Shown in pieces: positions 8,979-18,067 of a DNA stretch of 64,000 bases. Below the pieces are notes generated by a model. The model was not told the DNA's origin, did no database searches, and saw only the letters and a list, made by a program, of their open reading frames with translations. A program made the translations under genes and the position numbers. This stretch comes from Parashewanella curva (GTDB lineage: Bacteria; Pseudomonadota; Gammaproteobacteria; Enterobacterales; Shewanellaceae), in the NCBI RefSeq assembly GCF_003675895.1, contig NZ_ML014762.1:24066-88065 (forward strand). The letters are read 5' to 3'. The stretch's first letter is position 1, and every line of letters starts with the position of its first letter.

Positions 8979-10805
8979 ATGCATTCAGTTATTCAATCCG
9001 TTACTGACAGGATCATAGAGCGCAGTAAAGAGACTCGTTCTCGTTATCTTGCAGCTTTGAAGGATGCACAAACAAAAGGTGTCCACCGTAGTTCCCTAAG
9101 TTGTGGCAACTTAGCACATGGCTTTGCTGCTTGTAGCGTAGATGATAAATCGTCATTACAGCAATTTAATAAGGCCAATATCGGTATTGTTACTGCGTAC
9201 AATGACATGTTGTCAGCTCATCAGCCTTATGCTGATTATCCTGAAATTTTAAAGAAAGCCTGTAAAGAAGTAGGTAGCGTTGCTCAAGTTGCGGGTGGTG
9301 TGCCAGCTATGTGTGATGGTGTGACTCAAGGTCAGCCGGGTATGGAGCTTAGCTTACTTAGTCGTGAAATCATTGCTATGTCTTCGGCGGTAGGCTTATC
9401 TCACAACATGTTTGATGGTGCTTTACTCCTCGGTATCTGCGATAAAATCGTCCCGGGCTTATTAATCGGTGCATTAAGCTTTGGTCACTTACCTATGCTA
9501 TTTGTTCCTGCGGGACCGATGAAGTCGGGTATCCCAAATAAAGAAAAAGCACGTGTACGCCAAAAATTCGCCCAAGGTCTAGTCGGTCGTGACGAGTTAC
9601 TTGAAGCTGAGTCTAAGTCATATCATAGTGCTGGTACTTGTACTTTCTATGGTACAGCAAACTCTAACCAGTTAATGCTTGAAGTAATGGGACTGCAATT
9701 ACCAGGCTCTTCATTTGTTAATCCTGATGATCCTCTACGTGCTGCGCTGAATGCGACGGCTGCACATCAAGTGTGCCGCTTGACTGAGCATAGCGGTCAA
9801 TATTCTCCTATTGGCGAAATTGTTAATGAGAAGTCTTTAGTCAACGGTATTGTTGCGTTACTGGCAACAGGCGGCTCAACAAACTTAACTATGCACATGG
9901 TTGCTGCTGCTAGGGCGGCAGGCATCATCATTAATTGGGATGATTTCTCAGAGCTATCAGATGTTGTGCCTTTATTGGCTCGAGTTTATCCAAACGGACA
10001 TGCTGATATTAACCATTTCCATGCGGCAGGTGGTATGGCTTACCTGATCCATGAGTTACTTGAGGCTGGTTTATTGCATGAAGATGTAAACACTGTCGCA
10101 GGCTATGGCTTGAAGAAATATACCCTAGAGCCAAAATTAATCGATGGTGAATTAACTTGGGTTGATGGTCCAACAGAAAGTTTAGATAAAGAAGTTTTGA
10201 CGGGTGTTAAGTCTCCATTCCAGCCAAACGGTGGCTTGAAGTTAATGAAAGGCAACTTGGGTCGTGCAGTATTGAAAGTTTCAGCTGTTCAGCCTGAAAA
10301 CCGAGTTGTTGAAGCACCAGCTATCGTGATTGATGATCAAAATAAGCTGCAAGCTATTTTTGATGCGGGTGGTTTAGATAAAGATTGTGTTGTCGTAGTT
10401 AAGGGGCAAGGGCCTAAAGCTAACGGTATGCCAGAGCTTCATAAACTGACTCCTTTACTTGGCTCTCAGCAAGATAAAGGTTTTAGAGTCGCACTTCTGA
10501 CAGATGGTCGTATGTCAGGTGCATCAGGCAAAGTTCCGGCGGCGATTCACCTCACTCCTGAAGCCTTAGATGGTGGGTTGATCGGTAAAATCCAAGATGG
10601 AGATCTGATCCGAATCGATGCACACACCGGTGAACTAAGCTTGTTGGTTGATGAGACTGAACTATCAAACCGTGAAGCTGAAAAACTTGATTTAAGAAAG
10701 TCTCACTATGGTATGGGACGAGAACTATTTGGCGCGTTACGAGCGAATCTCAGTAGCCCTGAAACAGGTGCTCGCAGCACTCAAGCAATCGATGACGTGT
10801 ATTAA
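8979..10805 (+). CDS. edd: Phosphogluconate dehydratase
   Basis: Edd dehydrates 6-phosphogluconate to 2-keto-3-deoxy-6-phosphogluconate using an iron-sulfur cluster. Family marks are [20 protein letters not shown] near residue 110 and [18 protein letters not shown] near 508, within the usual length of about 605 residues (608 here). I chose the ATG giving [13 protein letters not shown], which has an exact AGGAGG four bases upstream and matches Shewanella homologues; an in-frame ATG 18 bases further up has no such site. It is followed by eda after 15 bases, so the two are cotranscribed and complete the Entner-Doudoroff route. Confidence 0.96.
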   Translation: MHSVIQSVTDRIIERSKETRSRYLAALKDAQTKGVHRSSLSCGNLAHGFAACSVDDKSSLQQFNKANIGIVTAYNDMLSAHQPYADYPEILKKACKEVGSVAQVAGGVPAMCDGVTQGQPGMELSLLSREIIAMSSAVGLSHNMFDGALLLGICDKIVPGLLIGALSFGHLPMLFVPAGPMKSGIPNKEKARVRQKFAQGLVGRDELLEAESKSYHSAGTCTFYGTANSNQLMLEVMGLQLPGSSFVNPDDPLRAALNATAAHQVCRLTEHSGQYSPIGEIVNEKSLVNGIVALLATGGSTNLTMHMVAAARAAGIIINWDDFSELSDVVPLLARVYPNGHADINHFHAAGGMAYLIHELLEAGLLHEDVNTVAGYGLKKYTLEPKLIDGELTWVDGPTESLDKEVLTGVKSPFQPNGGLKLMKGNLGRAVLKVSAVQPENRVVEAPAIVIDDQNKLQAIFDAGGLDKDCVVVVKGQGPKANGMPELHKLTPLLGSQQDKGFRVALLTDGRMSGASGKVPAAIHLTPEALDGGLIGKIQDGDLIRIDAHTGELSLLVDETELSNREAEKLDLRKSHYGMGRELFGALRANLSSPETGARSTQAIDDVY

Positions 10806-10820
10806 TACAAGGAACACGAA

Positions 10821-11465
10821 ATGGTAAATAATAATTGGTCTTTACAACCAGCAGATGTTTTTGAAAGAAGCCCTGTAGTTCCTGTTATGGTCATCAATAA
10901 GCTTGAGCATGCCGTACCATTAGCTAAAGCTTTAGTGGCTGGGGGAATTTCTGTATTAGAGATTACCTTACGAACTGAATGTGCATTAGAAGCAATTAAG
11001 CTGATCAAACAAGAAGTGCCTGAAGCGTTAGTTGGTGCAGGTACGGTGTTGAATGAAGAACAGCTTCAACAAGCGATTGATGCGGGTTCTGAATTCATTA
11101 TTACTCCAGGCGCATCTGTTGATTTATTAAAAGCAGGCACACAATCTGGTGTTCCAATGTTCCCTGGTGTGGCTACGATTTCTGAAATCATGACCGCTTT
11201 AGAGCTTGGCTATAAGCACTTAAAATTCTTCCCTGCTGAAGCATCTGGCGGTGTTAAAACATTAAAAGCCTTTGCAGGCCCTCTGCCGAAAGACATTCGT
11301 TTTTGTCCTACTGGTGGTATCTCACCTAAAAACTATAGAGACTACCTTGAGTTAGACTTTATTGATTGTATTGGTGGCAGTTGGATTGCACCTTCAGATG
11401 CGATTGAAGCTGGTGACTGGGATAGAATTACTGGGCTTTGTAAAGAAGCATTAGCTAATATTTAA
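10821..11465 (+). CDS. eda: KDPG / KHG aldolase
   Basis: Eda splits 2-keto-3-deoxy-6-phosphogluconate into pyruvate and glyceraldehyde 3-phosphate. The 214-residue protein has the class I aldolase barrel with the conserved EITLRT segment, the PGV strand and the Schiff-base lysine in [12 protein letters not shown], then the phosphate-binding PTGGI. An AAGGAACACGAA ribosome site precedes the ATG, and only 15 bases separate it from edd. No terminator of its own is evident; inverted-repeat elements begin about 100 bases downstream. Confidence 0.96.
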   Translation: MVNNNWSLQPADVFERSPVVPVMVINKLEHAVPLAKALVAGGISVLEITLRTECALEAIKLIKQEVPEALVGAGTVLNEEQLQQAIDAGSEFIITPGASVDLLKAGTQSGVPMFPGVATISEIMTALELGYKHLKFFPAEASGGVKTLKAFAGPLPKDIRFCPTGGISPKNYRDYLELDFIDCIGGSWIAPSDAIEAGDWDRITGLCKEALANI

Positions 11466-11568
11466 TACCAATTTGAAAGTTATACTTGCGATACTTCCCT
11501 TTATGCACTGTGACCAGCTTACTTTGGTGGTTAAATCTCACTGATTGAATTTTGAATGTGTGTTGTTA

Positions 11569-11831
11569 TACCAATTATAGTAATTAAATGCACAGCTCAG
11601 AGCTATGTATGTGTTCAAGGTACAAGTGAAATTGATGAAGATATAGTTACTTTACATCGAGAAAATTTTGCGCAGTAATTTGGACACATACAGGCTCCCA
11701 GAGGACAAGGCTAAAGCCTTTCATTGCTACGATACAAGTTTTTGAATTATCCCGGTAGTACTTCAAACTTGCGCCTTGTACAGAAAGCCTTTAGCTCTTG
11801 CTGAGCGGGAAGTTAATTACTGTAATTGGTA
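11569..11831 (+). mobile_element. MITE family A, copy 1 (263 bp)
   Basis: The element has 19-base terminal inverted repeats, TACCAATTATAGTAATTAA at the left and its near-exact complement at the right, with a TA dinucleotide at each tip that fits a TA target duplication. It carries no gene. A second, inverted copy lies at 13040-13304, more than 90 percent identical by eye. The rest of the 505-base eda-to-kinase gap holds no gene: bases 11466-11568 include a 16-base block also found inside the element at 13308-13568, and bases 11832-11970 show only the ribosome site for the next gene. Confidence 0.8.
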
Positions 11832-11970
11832 TTAAAGTAGCACGGAATTCTTTAGAAGATCACCCGCTAATCAAAAAATTCTATTCACTTCTATTCCTAT
11901 GAATTCAACCTTGATTCAGTCACATTAATATAGAGTTGCCTCGTTATTAATAAATTTAAGAGGTTATGCT

Positions 11971-13032
11971 ATGACAACATCAATTGGCTCCCCTATAACC
12001 CTTAATGCTCCTAAAGATACCATATTTCTAGTAAATCCAAGTGCGAATAAGTCTAAATGTGAGCGATATTTTAATAGTTTTTACGCCTCATACAGCGATA
12101 CTTCCTCAGAGGATAAAATGTTTTTTTCTACTGAAGGAGAGTCGCTTGGTGATATTGCTGTGAAATTCTTTGAAGAGAATATAGATGTTAAAAATTACAC
12201 AAATAGTGAACCATTAAGATTCATTGTTGCAGGAGGCGACGGTTCGGTGTCTGAAGTTCTCTCAAAATTTCATAAAAGGTTTTCAGATGTTCCTAATGAT
12301 CAACGGGCTATTCAAATTGGAATATTGCCATTTGGTACCAATAATGATCTTGCGGGTAGCTTAAATATTCCAAAATTTAACCGTAGAAATTATTCTGCAC
12401 TAAAAAACTATGTTAACGGAAAGCAAGGAGCACAAATAGGACATTTCGAAGTGTCAGATAGTTACCAGACTCTGTTCGCTTGGGAAGAGTTTGATATGGG
12501 GTTAACAGAAAGAACTATGGCATCTTATCAAACTGGGAATCATTGTGTACCGTTTTTACCGTGGATTGCTATAAAGGAAGGTTGGAATTGGCCTAATGTA
12601 AGATTGAAAATCCAAAGAGGCGAACAAATTGAGCCAATTTTTGAAGGAAATTATGTTTTTGCTGCAGCATCAACTTGTGGTCGATTTGGCGGTGGATTTA
12701 AACTTAATCCAACTATAACTCCTAAATGGGAGTACTCCCAAGGTTCTTCAGCACAACTTATTGTTTATTCTCAACCTCAGTCATCACTCAGTCTTGTTAA
12801 TAATTTAACTCTGATAAAAAGAATGATCAATCTCAAAACTGGAGAGCATCTTCATCAGTCATGGGGAGTGCAATTACCGCTTGAGCCCAGTGAGTCATAC
12901 AAGTTTACTCTTAACGAGAGCATGAATGAAACTAGAATGCAAATCGATGGCGAGCTAATTGAATGTAAGTCACAGGTTGAAGTAACTTGGAACCCAAATT
13001 CAGTAATTTTAGTTGCTGGTGATAAGCCTTAA
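11971..13032 (+). CDS. Diacylglycerol/sphingosine-kinase-like lipid kinase (353 aa)
   Basis: The protein carries the DAGK catalytic signature: FLVNPSANKSK near residue 19, the nucleotide-binding AGGDGSVSEVLSKF near 89, and GILPFGTNNDLAGSL near 115. The C-terminal half resembles the accessory domain of this fold, including MQIDGELIE near residue 326. Members phosphorylate a hydroxyl on a lipid such as diacylglycerol or sphingosine; the substrate here cannot be told. It is not the short YegS/BmrU type and looks somewhat eukaryote-like in spacing. An AAGAGG lies 8 bases before the ATG. The gene stands alone between two inverted MITE copies, so it may have moved as a unit. Confidence 0.8.
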   Translation: MTTSIGSPITLNAPKDTIFLVNPSANKSKCERYFNSFYASYSDTSSEDKMFFSTEGESLGDIAVKFFEENIDVKNYTNSEPLRFIVAGGDGSVSEVLSKFHKRFSDVPNDQRAIQIGILPFGTNNDLAGSLNIPKFNRRNYSALKNYVNGKQGAQIGHFEVSDSYQTLFAWEEFDMGLTERTMASYQTGNHCVPFLPWIAIKEGWNWPNVRLKIQRGEQIEPIFEGNYVFAAASTCGRFGGGFKLNPTITPKWEYSQGSSAQLIVYSQPQSSLSLVNNLTLIKRMINLKTGEHLHQSWGVQLPLEPSESYKFTLNESMNETRMQIDGELIECKSQVEVTWNPNSVILVAGDKP

Positions 13033-13039
13033 TAAATTA

Positions 13040-13304
13040 TACCAATTACAGTAATTAACTTCCCGTTCAGCAAGACCTAAAGGCTTTCAGTACAAGGCTC
13101 AAGTTTGAAGTACTATCTGGATAATTCAAAAACTTGTAACGTGGTAATGAAAGGCTTTGGCCTTGCCCTCTGGGAGCTTGTATGTGTCCAAATTGCTGCG
13201 CAAAATTTTCTCGATGTAGAGTAACTATATCTTCATCAATTTCACTTGTACTTTGAACACATACATAGCTCTGAGCTGTGCATTTAATTACTGTAATTGG
13301 TATT
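13040..13304 (-). mobile_element. MITE family A, copy 2 (265 bp, inverted)
   Basis: This is the reverse complement of the element at 11569-11831, starting 8 bases after the kinase stop codon. The same 19-base terminal repeats (TACCAATTACAGTAATTAA) and TA tips are present. It carries no gene; the open frame across it is a shadow. Confidence 0.8.
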
Positions 13305-13307
13305 AGG

Positions 13308-13568
13308 GCGTGTTGATCTTTTAGGATTAAATTTTGTGCTATTTGAGCACTTTTCTGTTCAAGGCGTGAACAGTGAAGCTTAGCCATCTAAGTAAGCTGG
13401 TCACAACACAGAACAGGAAGTGCTCAAAAGCATCGAAGACAGCGTAAATTGGTCACTTCTGCTGCGTTACCGTTTGTTTATGTGGAATAACCACACTGCA
13501 CAAACTCTGCCTTGCATAAGATAACCAATTTATCGCTGCAAAAATAATCACGAAAGATCAACACGCCC
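13308..13568. mobile_element. MITE family B (261 bp, TA-flanked)
   Basis: Perfect 16-base terminal inverted repeats (GGGCGTGTTGATCTTT at the left, complement at the right) are flanked on both sides by TA, consistent with a TA target duplication. An internal inverted pair (TGAGCACTT ... AAGTGCTCA) can form a long hairpin. It carries no gene and abuts family A copy 2, leaving only a few bases between. No parent transposase is present in this window. Confidence 0.75.
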
Positions 13569-13589
13569 TAGCTAGTTGTATAACTGTAC

Positions 13590-14768
13590 TTAGTTTATTT
13601 TTACCTGAGTTGGTTTTACATTTTCACTTGGGTAACAACCCAGCACCTTTATATGAGTTGTTAACTTAGTTAATTCAGCTAGAGCTTGCTGCATATTTTC
13701 ATCATTAAGATGTGCTTCCAAGTCGACATAAAACATTTCTTCCCAAGGATTCCCCATTATTGGGCGGGATTCGAGTTTGGTCATGTTAATGCTGAATTTT
13801 TGTAACACAAGCAAAGTAGAAACAAGAGAACCCGCTTGTTGAGATGTAGACATGATCAAGGTAGTTTTTGCTGGAATTTGTGAAGATACTTCAACCGGTT
13901 TTCGAGCTACGATAATAAAGCGTGTATGATTTTCTGTCTGGTTAGCAATATTGCCTTTGATCGGTTGCAACCCATAAAGCTTCGCTGTTGTTGCGTTACC
14001 TATAGCCGCAGTATCTCTCTTGTCTAGCGCTTTTACTTTATTCATAGCATCAACGGTGCTGGAGCAAGAAACTAAATTAATTTTGGGTAAATGGCTTAAA
14101 AATTCACTACATTGCTGATATGGCTGAGGGTGAGAATATAAAGTTGTCACTTCTTCGAGCTTGGTTTCTGAAGTAGCGACTAAGCAATGTTCTATCGGCA
14201 AAGTTAGCTCACCTACGATATATAACGTGGTATGTTGAAGCTGATCATAAACCTCATTAATCGAACCTGAGCTGGTATTTTCTATTGGTAAAACACCATA
14301 ATCGGCATGGCCTGATTCAACTGTTTTTATGATTTCTCTAAAGTGTTGGCAATTAAGCTTAATGAGGTCAGTATTTTTGCGACTAAAATATTCTTGGCTG
14401 GCAAGGTGGGAATATGAGCCCTTATCACCAAGAAAAGCCACTCTTGCTAATGGCTTACGACAGGTTTCTGGGTTTGCCAAATTTTGTAAGTAGGCTTGCT
14501 GAAGCAATACCGAATCTTCAATAATGGTATGAAACAGCTTGGTAATGTATTCAGCATCGAGCTGATATTTATCTTTTCCAGCATTGATTAATTTTACTAA
14601 AAGTTGCTGCTCTCGAGCTGCGTCTCGGACAGGTTTGGCTGTTTGTACTTTACTCTTGGCAACTTCAAGACTCATTTTACGGCGCTCAGAAAGTAAACTG
14701 AGAAGTTCATCATCAAGTTTATTTAGGCGAAGTCGTATATTATCTAAAGAGTAAGTAGTTTCAGTCAT
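13590..14768 (-). CDS. pheA: Bifunctional chorismate mutase / prephenate dehydratase
   Basis: PheA converts chorismate through prephenate to phenylpyruvate, the committed branch to phenylalanine. Its 392 residues show the three expected parts: chorismate mutase (about 1-90, with the ERRKMSLEVAKSK helix), prephenate dehydratase (about 105-285, with SSGSINEVYDQL and the NHTRFIIVAR motif) and a C-terminal ACT regulatory domain (about 300-385, with ESRPIMGNPWEEMFYVDL, the phenylalanine-binding ESRP segment). Only about 100 bases separate it from the divergent methyltransferase, and no phenylalanine-rich leader peptide or attenuator was found there. Confidence 0.97.
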   Translation of the reverse strand: MTETTYSLDNIRLRLNKLDDELLSLLSERRKMSLEVAKSKVQTAKPVRDAAREQQLLVKLINAGKDKYQLDAEYITKLFHTIIEDSVLLQQAYLQNLANPETCRKPLARVAFLGDKGSYSHLASQEYFSRKNTDLIKLNCQHFREIIKTVESGHADYGVLPIENTSSGSINEVYDQLQHTTLYIVGELTLPIEHCLVATSETKLEEVTTLYSHPQPYQQCSEFLSHLPKINLVSCSSTVDAMNKVKALDKRDTAAIGNATTAKLYGLQPIKGNIANQTENHTRFIIVARKPVEVSSQIPAKTTLIMSTSQQAGSLVSTLLVLQKFSINMTKLESRPIMGNPWEEMFYVDLEAHLNDENMQQALAELTKLTTHIKVLGCYPSENVKPTQVKIN

Positions 14769-14867
14769 TCCATTTTCTCTAATAATTGCGTATTTACCTT
14801 ATATTACCCCTCTGATTTTCTGTGAGCCAGTTATACTGTGAAATACCAATACAAAATACTTTAAATC

Positions 14868-15464
14868 ATGAAATTAAACACGTTTGAAAAATTTATTGTG
14901 AACAGTTCGGTTAGATTTTGGGTACAAAATCTTATTGAAATGCCTACATTGATGTCGATGTTTGCTCAACCACCTCAATCACCTACTAGTGTATTAGAAA
15001 TCGGTTGTGGTTATGGCAATGGTATTGAAGTGATAAAACGACATTTAAACCCTGAGCATATTACTGCGATTGATTTTGATGATGAAATGGTAACGGCTAC
15101 TCGCAAACGTTTTTTAGGTTCAAATCATATCACTATTAAACAGGCCGATGCGGCTCAGTTGCCATTTGAAAATGAGCAATTTGATATGGTGTTTGAGTTT
15201 GCCGTTTTTCATCACGTTCCTGATTGGCAAAAAGCAGTACAAGAAGTATATAGAGTGCTTAAACCTAATGGGTATTTTGTTGTTGAAGATTTATATCGCT
15301 CAGCCATTTGTAACCCAATTTCTAAACGACTCTTTGAGCATCCACAAACAAATCGATTCGATCACTCTGAACTAGTTGTTCAGTTAGTCGATTCAGGGTT
15401 TAAGATAATCGAAGATAAGCATTTCCTTAACTTGCTTGGAGCTGTTGTTGTTCAGAAGATTTGA
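14868..15464 (+). CDS. Class I SAM-dependent methyltransferase (198 aa)
   Basis: The Rossmann-type methyltransferase motifs are clear: motif I VLEIGCGYGNGIEVI near residue 42, the acidic strand-2 end AIDFDDEM near 66, ADAAQLPFENEQFDMV near 92, and the VYRVLKPNGYFVVEDL segment near 127. It belongs to the UbiE/small-molecule type, but the substrate cannot be read from the sequence. The start ATG lies 99 bases from divergent pheA. Its last 38 bases overlap the end of the convergent gene at 15427-17799. Confidence 0.85.
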   Translation: MKLNTFEKFIVNSSVRFWVQNLIEMPTLMSMFAQPPQSPTSVLEIGCGYGNGIEVIKRHLNPEHITAIDFDDEMVTATRKRFLGSNHITIKQADAAQLPFENEQFDMVFEFAVFHHVPDWQKAVQEVYRVLKPNGYFVVEDLYRSAICNPISKRLFEHPQTNRFDHSELVVQLVDSGFKIIEDKHFLNLLGAVVVQKI

Positions 15465-17799
15465 GGACGGCATTAGCTTTATGGCAAATATCTATGCAAC
15501 TCACGCCTTGCATTTTACCTTCATCTCTTAATTGTAGGTATTGATGAACCCAAATATTTTCCTTTTTATGCTGTGATTTTGAGATGCGTTTTTGTATCTC
15601 ACTTTGGAAGTTAAAAGGGTGGTTATTCAACTCTTCAGTAAGGGTTGAAATAATCAGTTCTGGATTAAAACCATGGTGTTTCAATAATTCTAAATGCTCC
15701 CATAATTCAAAAATAAGCTTTACATTTTCTTTTAACTTCTGTGGAAGTTCATTTCTTCTGGTGAATTTTCTTGCCTTAAAGAGAGAAAAAGGCTGTACCC
15801 TAGCAACCAGGTATTTACGGAGATAATTGGTGCCGTTTATTTGCGATTGCATCTTTATGCATTCTGATATTTTTGGAGGTAGTGTTAGAAGGATCTGATT
15901 TTCAAGTATTGTTAATTGCGAAGAAGTTAATAAAGAACAGGGTGTTGTGTGTGTTAGCACGTAATTATAGGTGATGTTTAGTCGTTTTTCTTGCGCTGAA
16001 ATTCTATGTGTATTCGGCTGTTTTATGTGAACGAGTTCAAGCATACCTTGTTGTGTAGCCAGATACCGTTCTAAAATTGTATTTGCAGATTCTTGGGCTG
16101 TTTTAAGTACTTTAGAGGCAGACAATAGACTTTGAATTTGGGGTGTGGGGTTTTCAAGATATATGATTAACCAGCAAGCTTCTATAAAGTATGTAGAACC
16201 TGCAATTTTGAATATCTCTTTTAGTAGGTCAACATTATTTTTAATGTTCTTACACTGGTTGAGAAAACACCATAATTGAGATGTATCTATACTTTCGCGT
16301 TCAAGAGGAATGAGGTTTGATTCAACCAAACTGATTAATTGCAAAATCATTGAATTTTGCTCATTTGCGACTCTGACTTGATTAAAATCAAATCTAAGTT
16401 CATCGTTAACAGGTTGAAATAGTTCGACTTTACAATTTGGTTGCAGCTGTTGAATGATGTTTTGTGATAGCCATTTTGCAGCATTTCTCAAATCAATATT
16501 GTTAATATTTGTAAATCGAATTGGAAGATCTTTAAAGGTTACTCTTTGTTTTCCTGTTTCGATGTCTTTTAATTTTTCTTGCCAGCAAGAAAAGTCAAAA
16601 ATTCTATCGTGTTCGTGAAGAATAAATGCAATAACCAACTCAACGGCTGGTATTTTCACCCCTTTAACTTTTTTAATATTTTCATAAAATTGGCGTACTT
16701 GTGTCTCTATTACTTCAGCATTGCACTCTGATTCATTTAATTGATTAAGCAGCTTTAACAATTTAACAATCAGGTGAAGAAGATCATGTTCAAAAAAGGT
16801 TGCAGGGCACATATCAAGGCCATCTGCTTTTATCCACGTTGAAGTTGTTACCCCAACTAACCAAATGGGACGGAAAAAAATCAGGTTTAAATCGTCAATA
16901 TCCAATTCGTTTGTGCAAGGAACAAGAAGATGTTCAGAAGATAGAGCTTTAAGAGCAGGTAAATCTTTTATATTGATTACTCTTGAATAATAGAGGAACT
17001 CTAATTGTCGATTAAATTTTTCGTGATCTTGAAACAAACATGGCCAAGGCAATTGCTCAATTAAAGCTAAAGAGCAATATGGCGCATAATGATGAATAAC
17101 GTCAACATCAAGTTTAGAGTGAAAGTCAGCGTCTTTGCGCAGCCTCTGTTGTTCTGACCAAATATTAAATTTATAATCACTAAAGTTCATAAGTATTTTT
17201 GTTTTTTGATAGTCAAGAAAAGACTTATAGTGCAAAAATTGATAGGTAAGTCTAAACGATTCTTGGTATGGAAATCCTTTTTCGGGAAGGGCAACTAGCT
17301 TTGTTTTTAATCGAAGCAAAATTACCTTTTCTTCTTCGGCTATAGCTTCATCAATGAGCAAAGTATCCATGCATGCAAGTAATACTGATAATGTTTGCTT
17401 CATTGCTGGCATGGGAAAGCTATCTGGGTACTTTTTTGCGCACTCCTGTAATCGAGAAGCTTCATCTGAGGGCATTGTCCGTAACGTTTTTTCGAAATGG
17501 GTATCTTCACTGTAATCATGTAATTCTTCTCCATTAGGTAGCAATTTAATTTTAAATTCCGACGATTTTAGGCTTAGAGATGGAGTATGGCGGGTGTACG
17601 AAGAACATCTTAGAGTAACTTGGCTGTCTAACTCAGCTCTTTGGGATGCAAAAAAACGCTCCATTTGCGCTTTCAACTGCTCATTTATTTCTGTGATTGG
17701 CTCCGCTGGAGGTGCAGATGAAGCTACAGATAAATGAGAAAAGTCTGGGAAGGTCAGTTCTAGATTAAAACCATTTTTGCATACTTGGGTAAGAGCCAT
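15427..17799 (-). CDS. Large orphan protein with an HDxxH motif (790 aa)
   Basis: I do not recognise this protein as a named family. It has no signal peptide or membrane helices and is rich in leucine-bearing helices. Around residue 310-345 it contains FFRPIWLVGVTTSTWIKADG, then PATFFEHDLLH, a cluster of conserved-looking Arg, Gly, Asp and His that could form a metal site. A second protein here (27016-28524) has a comparable RP-x(4)-GTTS-AD stretch followed by FHDVHG and LLHDVQH. The start ATG has a poor ribosome site. It overlaps the convergent methyltransferase gene by 38 bases. An enzyme or an exported effector are both possible; neither is shown. Confidence 0.7.
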   Translation of the reverse strand: MALTQVCKNGFNLELTFPDFSHLSVASSAPPAEPITEINEQLKAQMERFFASQRAELDSQVTLRCSSYTRHTPSLSLKSSEFKIKLLPNGEELHDYSEDTHFEKTLRTMPSDEASRLQECAKKYPDSFPMPAMKQTLSVLLACMDTLLIDEAIAEEEKVILLRLKTKLVALPEKGFPYQESFRLTYQFLHYKSFLDYQKTKILMNFSDYKFNIWSEQQRLRKDADFHSKLDVDVIHHYAPYCSLALIEQLPWPCLFQDHEKFNRQLEFLYYSRVINIKDLPALKALSSEHLLVPCTNELDIDDLNLIFFRPIWLVGVTTSTWIKADGLDMCPATFFEHDLLHLIVKLLKLLNQLNESECNAEVIETQVRQFYENIKKVKGVKIPAVELVIAFILHEHDRIFDFSCWQEKLKDIETGKQRVTFKDLPIRFTNINNIDLRNAAKWLSQNIIQQLQPNCKVELFQPVNDELRFDFNQVRVANEQNSMILQLISLVESNLIPLERESIDTSQLWCFLNQCKNIKNNVDLLKEIFKIAGSTYFIEACWLIIYLENPTPQIQSLLSASKVLKTAQESANTILERYLATQQGMLELVHIKQPNTHRISAQEKRLNITYNYVLTHTTPCSLLTSSQLTILENQILLTLPPKISECIKMQSQINGTNYLRKYLVARVQPFSLFKARKFTRRNELPQKLKENVKLIFELWEHLELLKHHGFNPELIISTLTEELNNHPFNFQSEIQKRISKSQHKKENIWVHQYLQLRDEGKMQGVSCIDICHKANAVLKSSEQQQLQAS

Positions 17800-18007
17800 G
17801 GCTATTTTTCAGAGATGTTTTAATTAAGTATTACTTATTATTACTTATTTATATGAACTTGAGTTTTTTGGGGTATTAATTCTGTTTAATGTAAAAAGAG
17901 CTTACATGATGCTGATGATCTTCAGGGTTAATGAGGTAGAAGGGTTGAACAAAATATTAACGCCATCAAATTTGGCTTAAATTTCTTTATAATGATTTCA
18001 ACAAAGC

Positions 18008-18034
18008 TTAAGTTTTATCTCTATAATCCGATAA
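18008..18034 (+). promoter_or_regulatory. Sigma-28 (FliA) type promoter of cheV
   Basis: TTAAGTTT (18008-18015), an 11-base spacer and TCCGATAA (18027-18034) match the FliA consensus TAAAGTTT-N11-GCCGATAA at 14 of 16 positions with exact spacing. It ends 33 bases before the cheV start, as expected for a chemotaxis gene. The rest of the 268-base gap upstream is AT-rich with nothing else identified. Confidence 0.65.
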
Positions 18035-18067
18035 CAAAAATAAGATGAGCGAAAAGCAGAGATATAG

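Noticed and set aside
11466..11490. Third MITE family A copy starting at the eda stop (TAATACCAATTT)
   Set aside because: Only about 10 bases match the tip, and no inverted partner follows.
13067..13387. Open frame of 106 codons on the minus strand
   Set aside because: It lies across MITE family A copy 2 and the start of family B, has no ribosome site, and is explained by the repeats.
14769..14867. Phenylalanine leader peptide and attenuator before pheA
   Set aside because: The 99-base gap holds no Phe-rich frame and no terminator/antiterminator pair.
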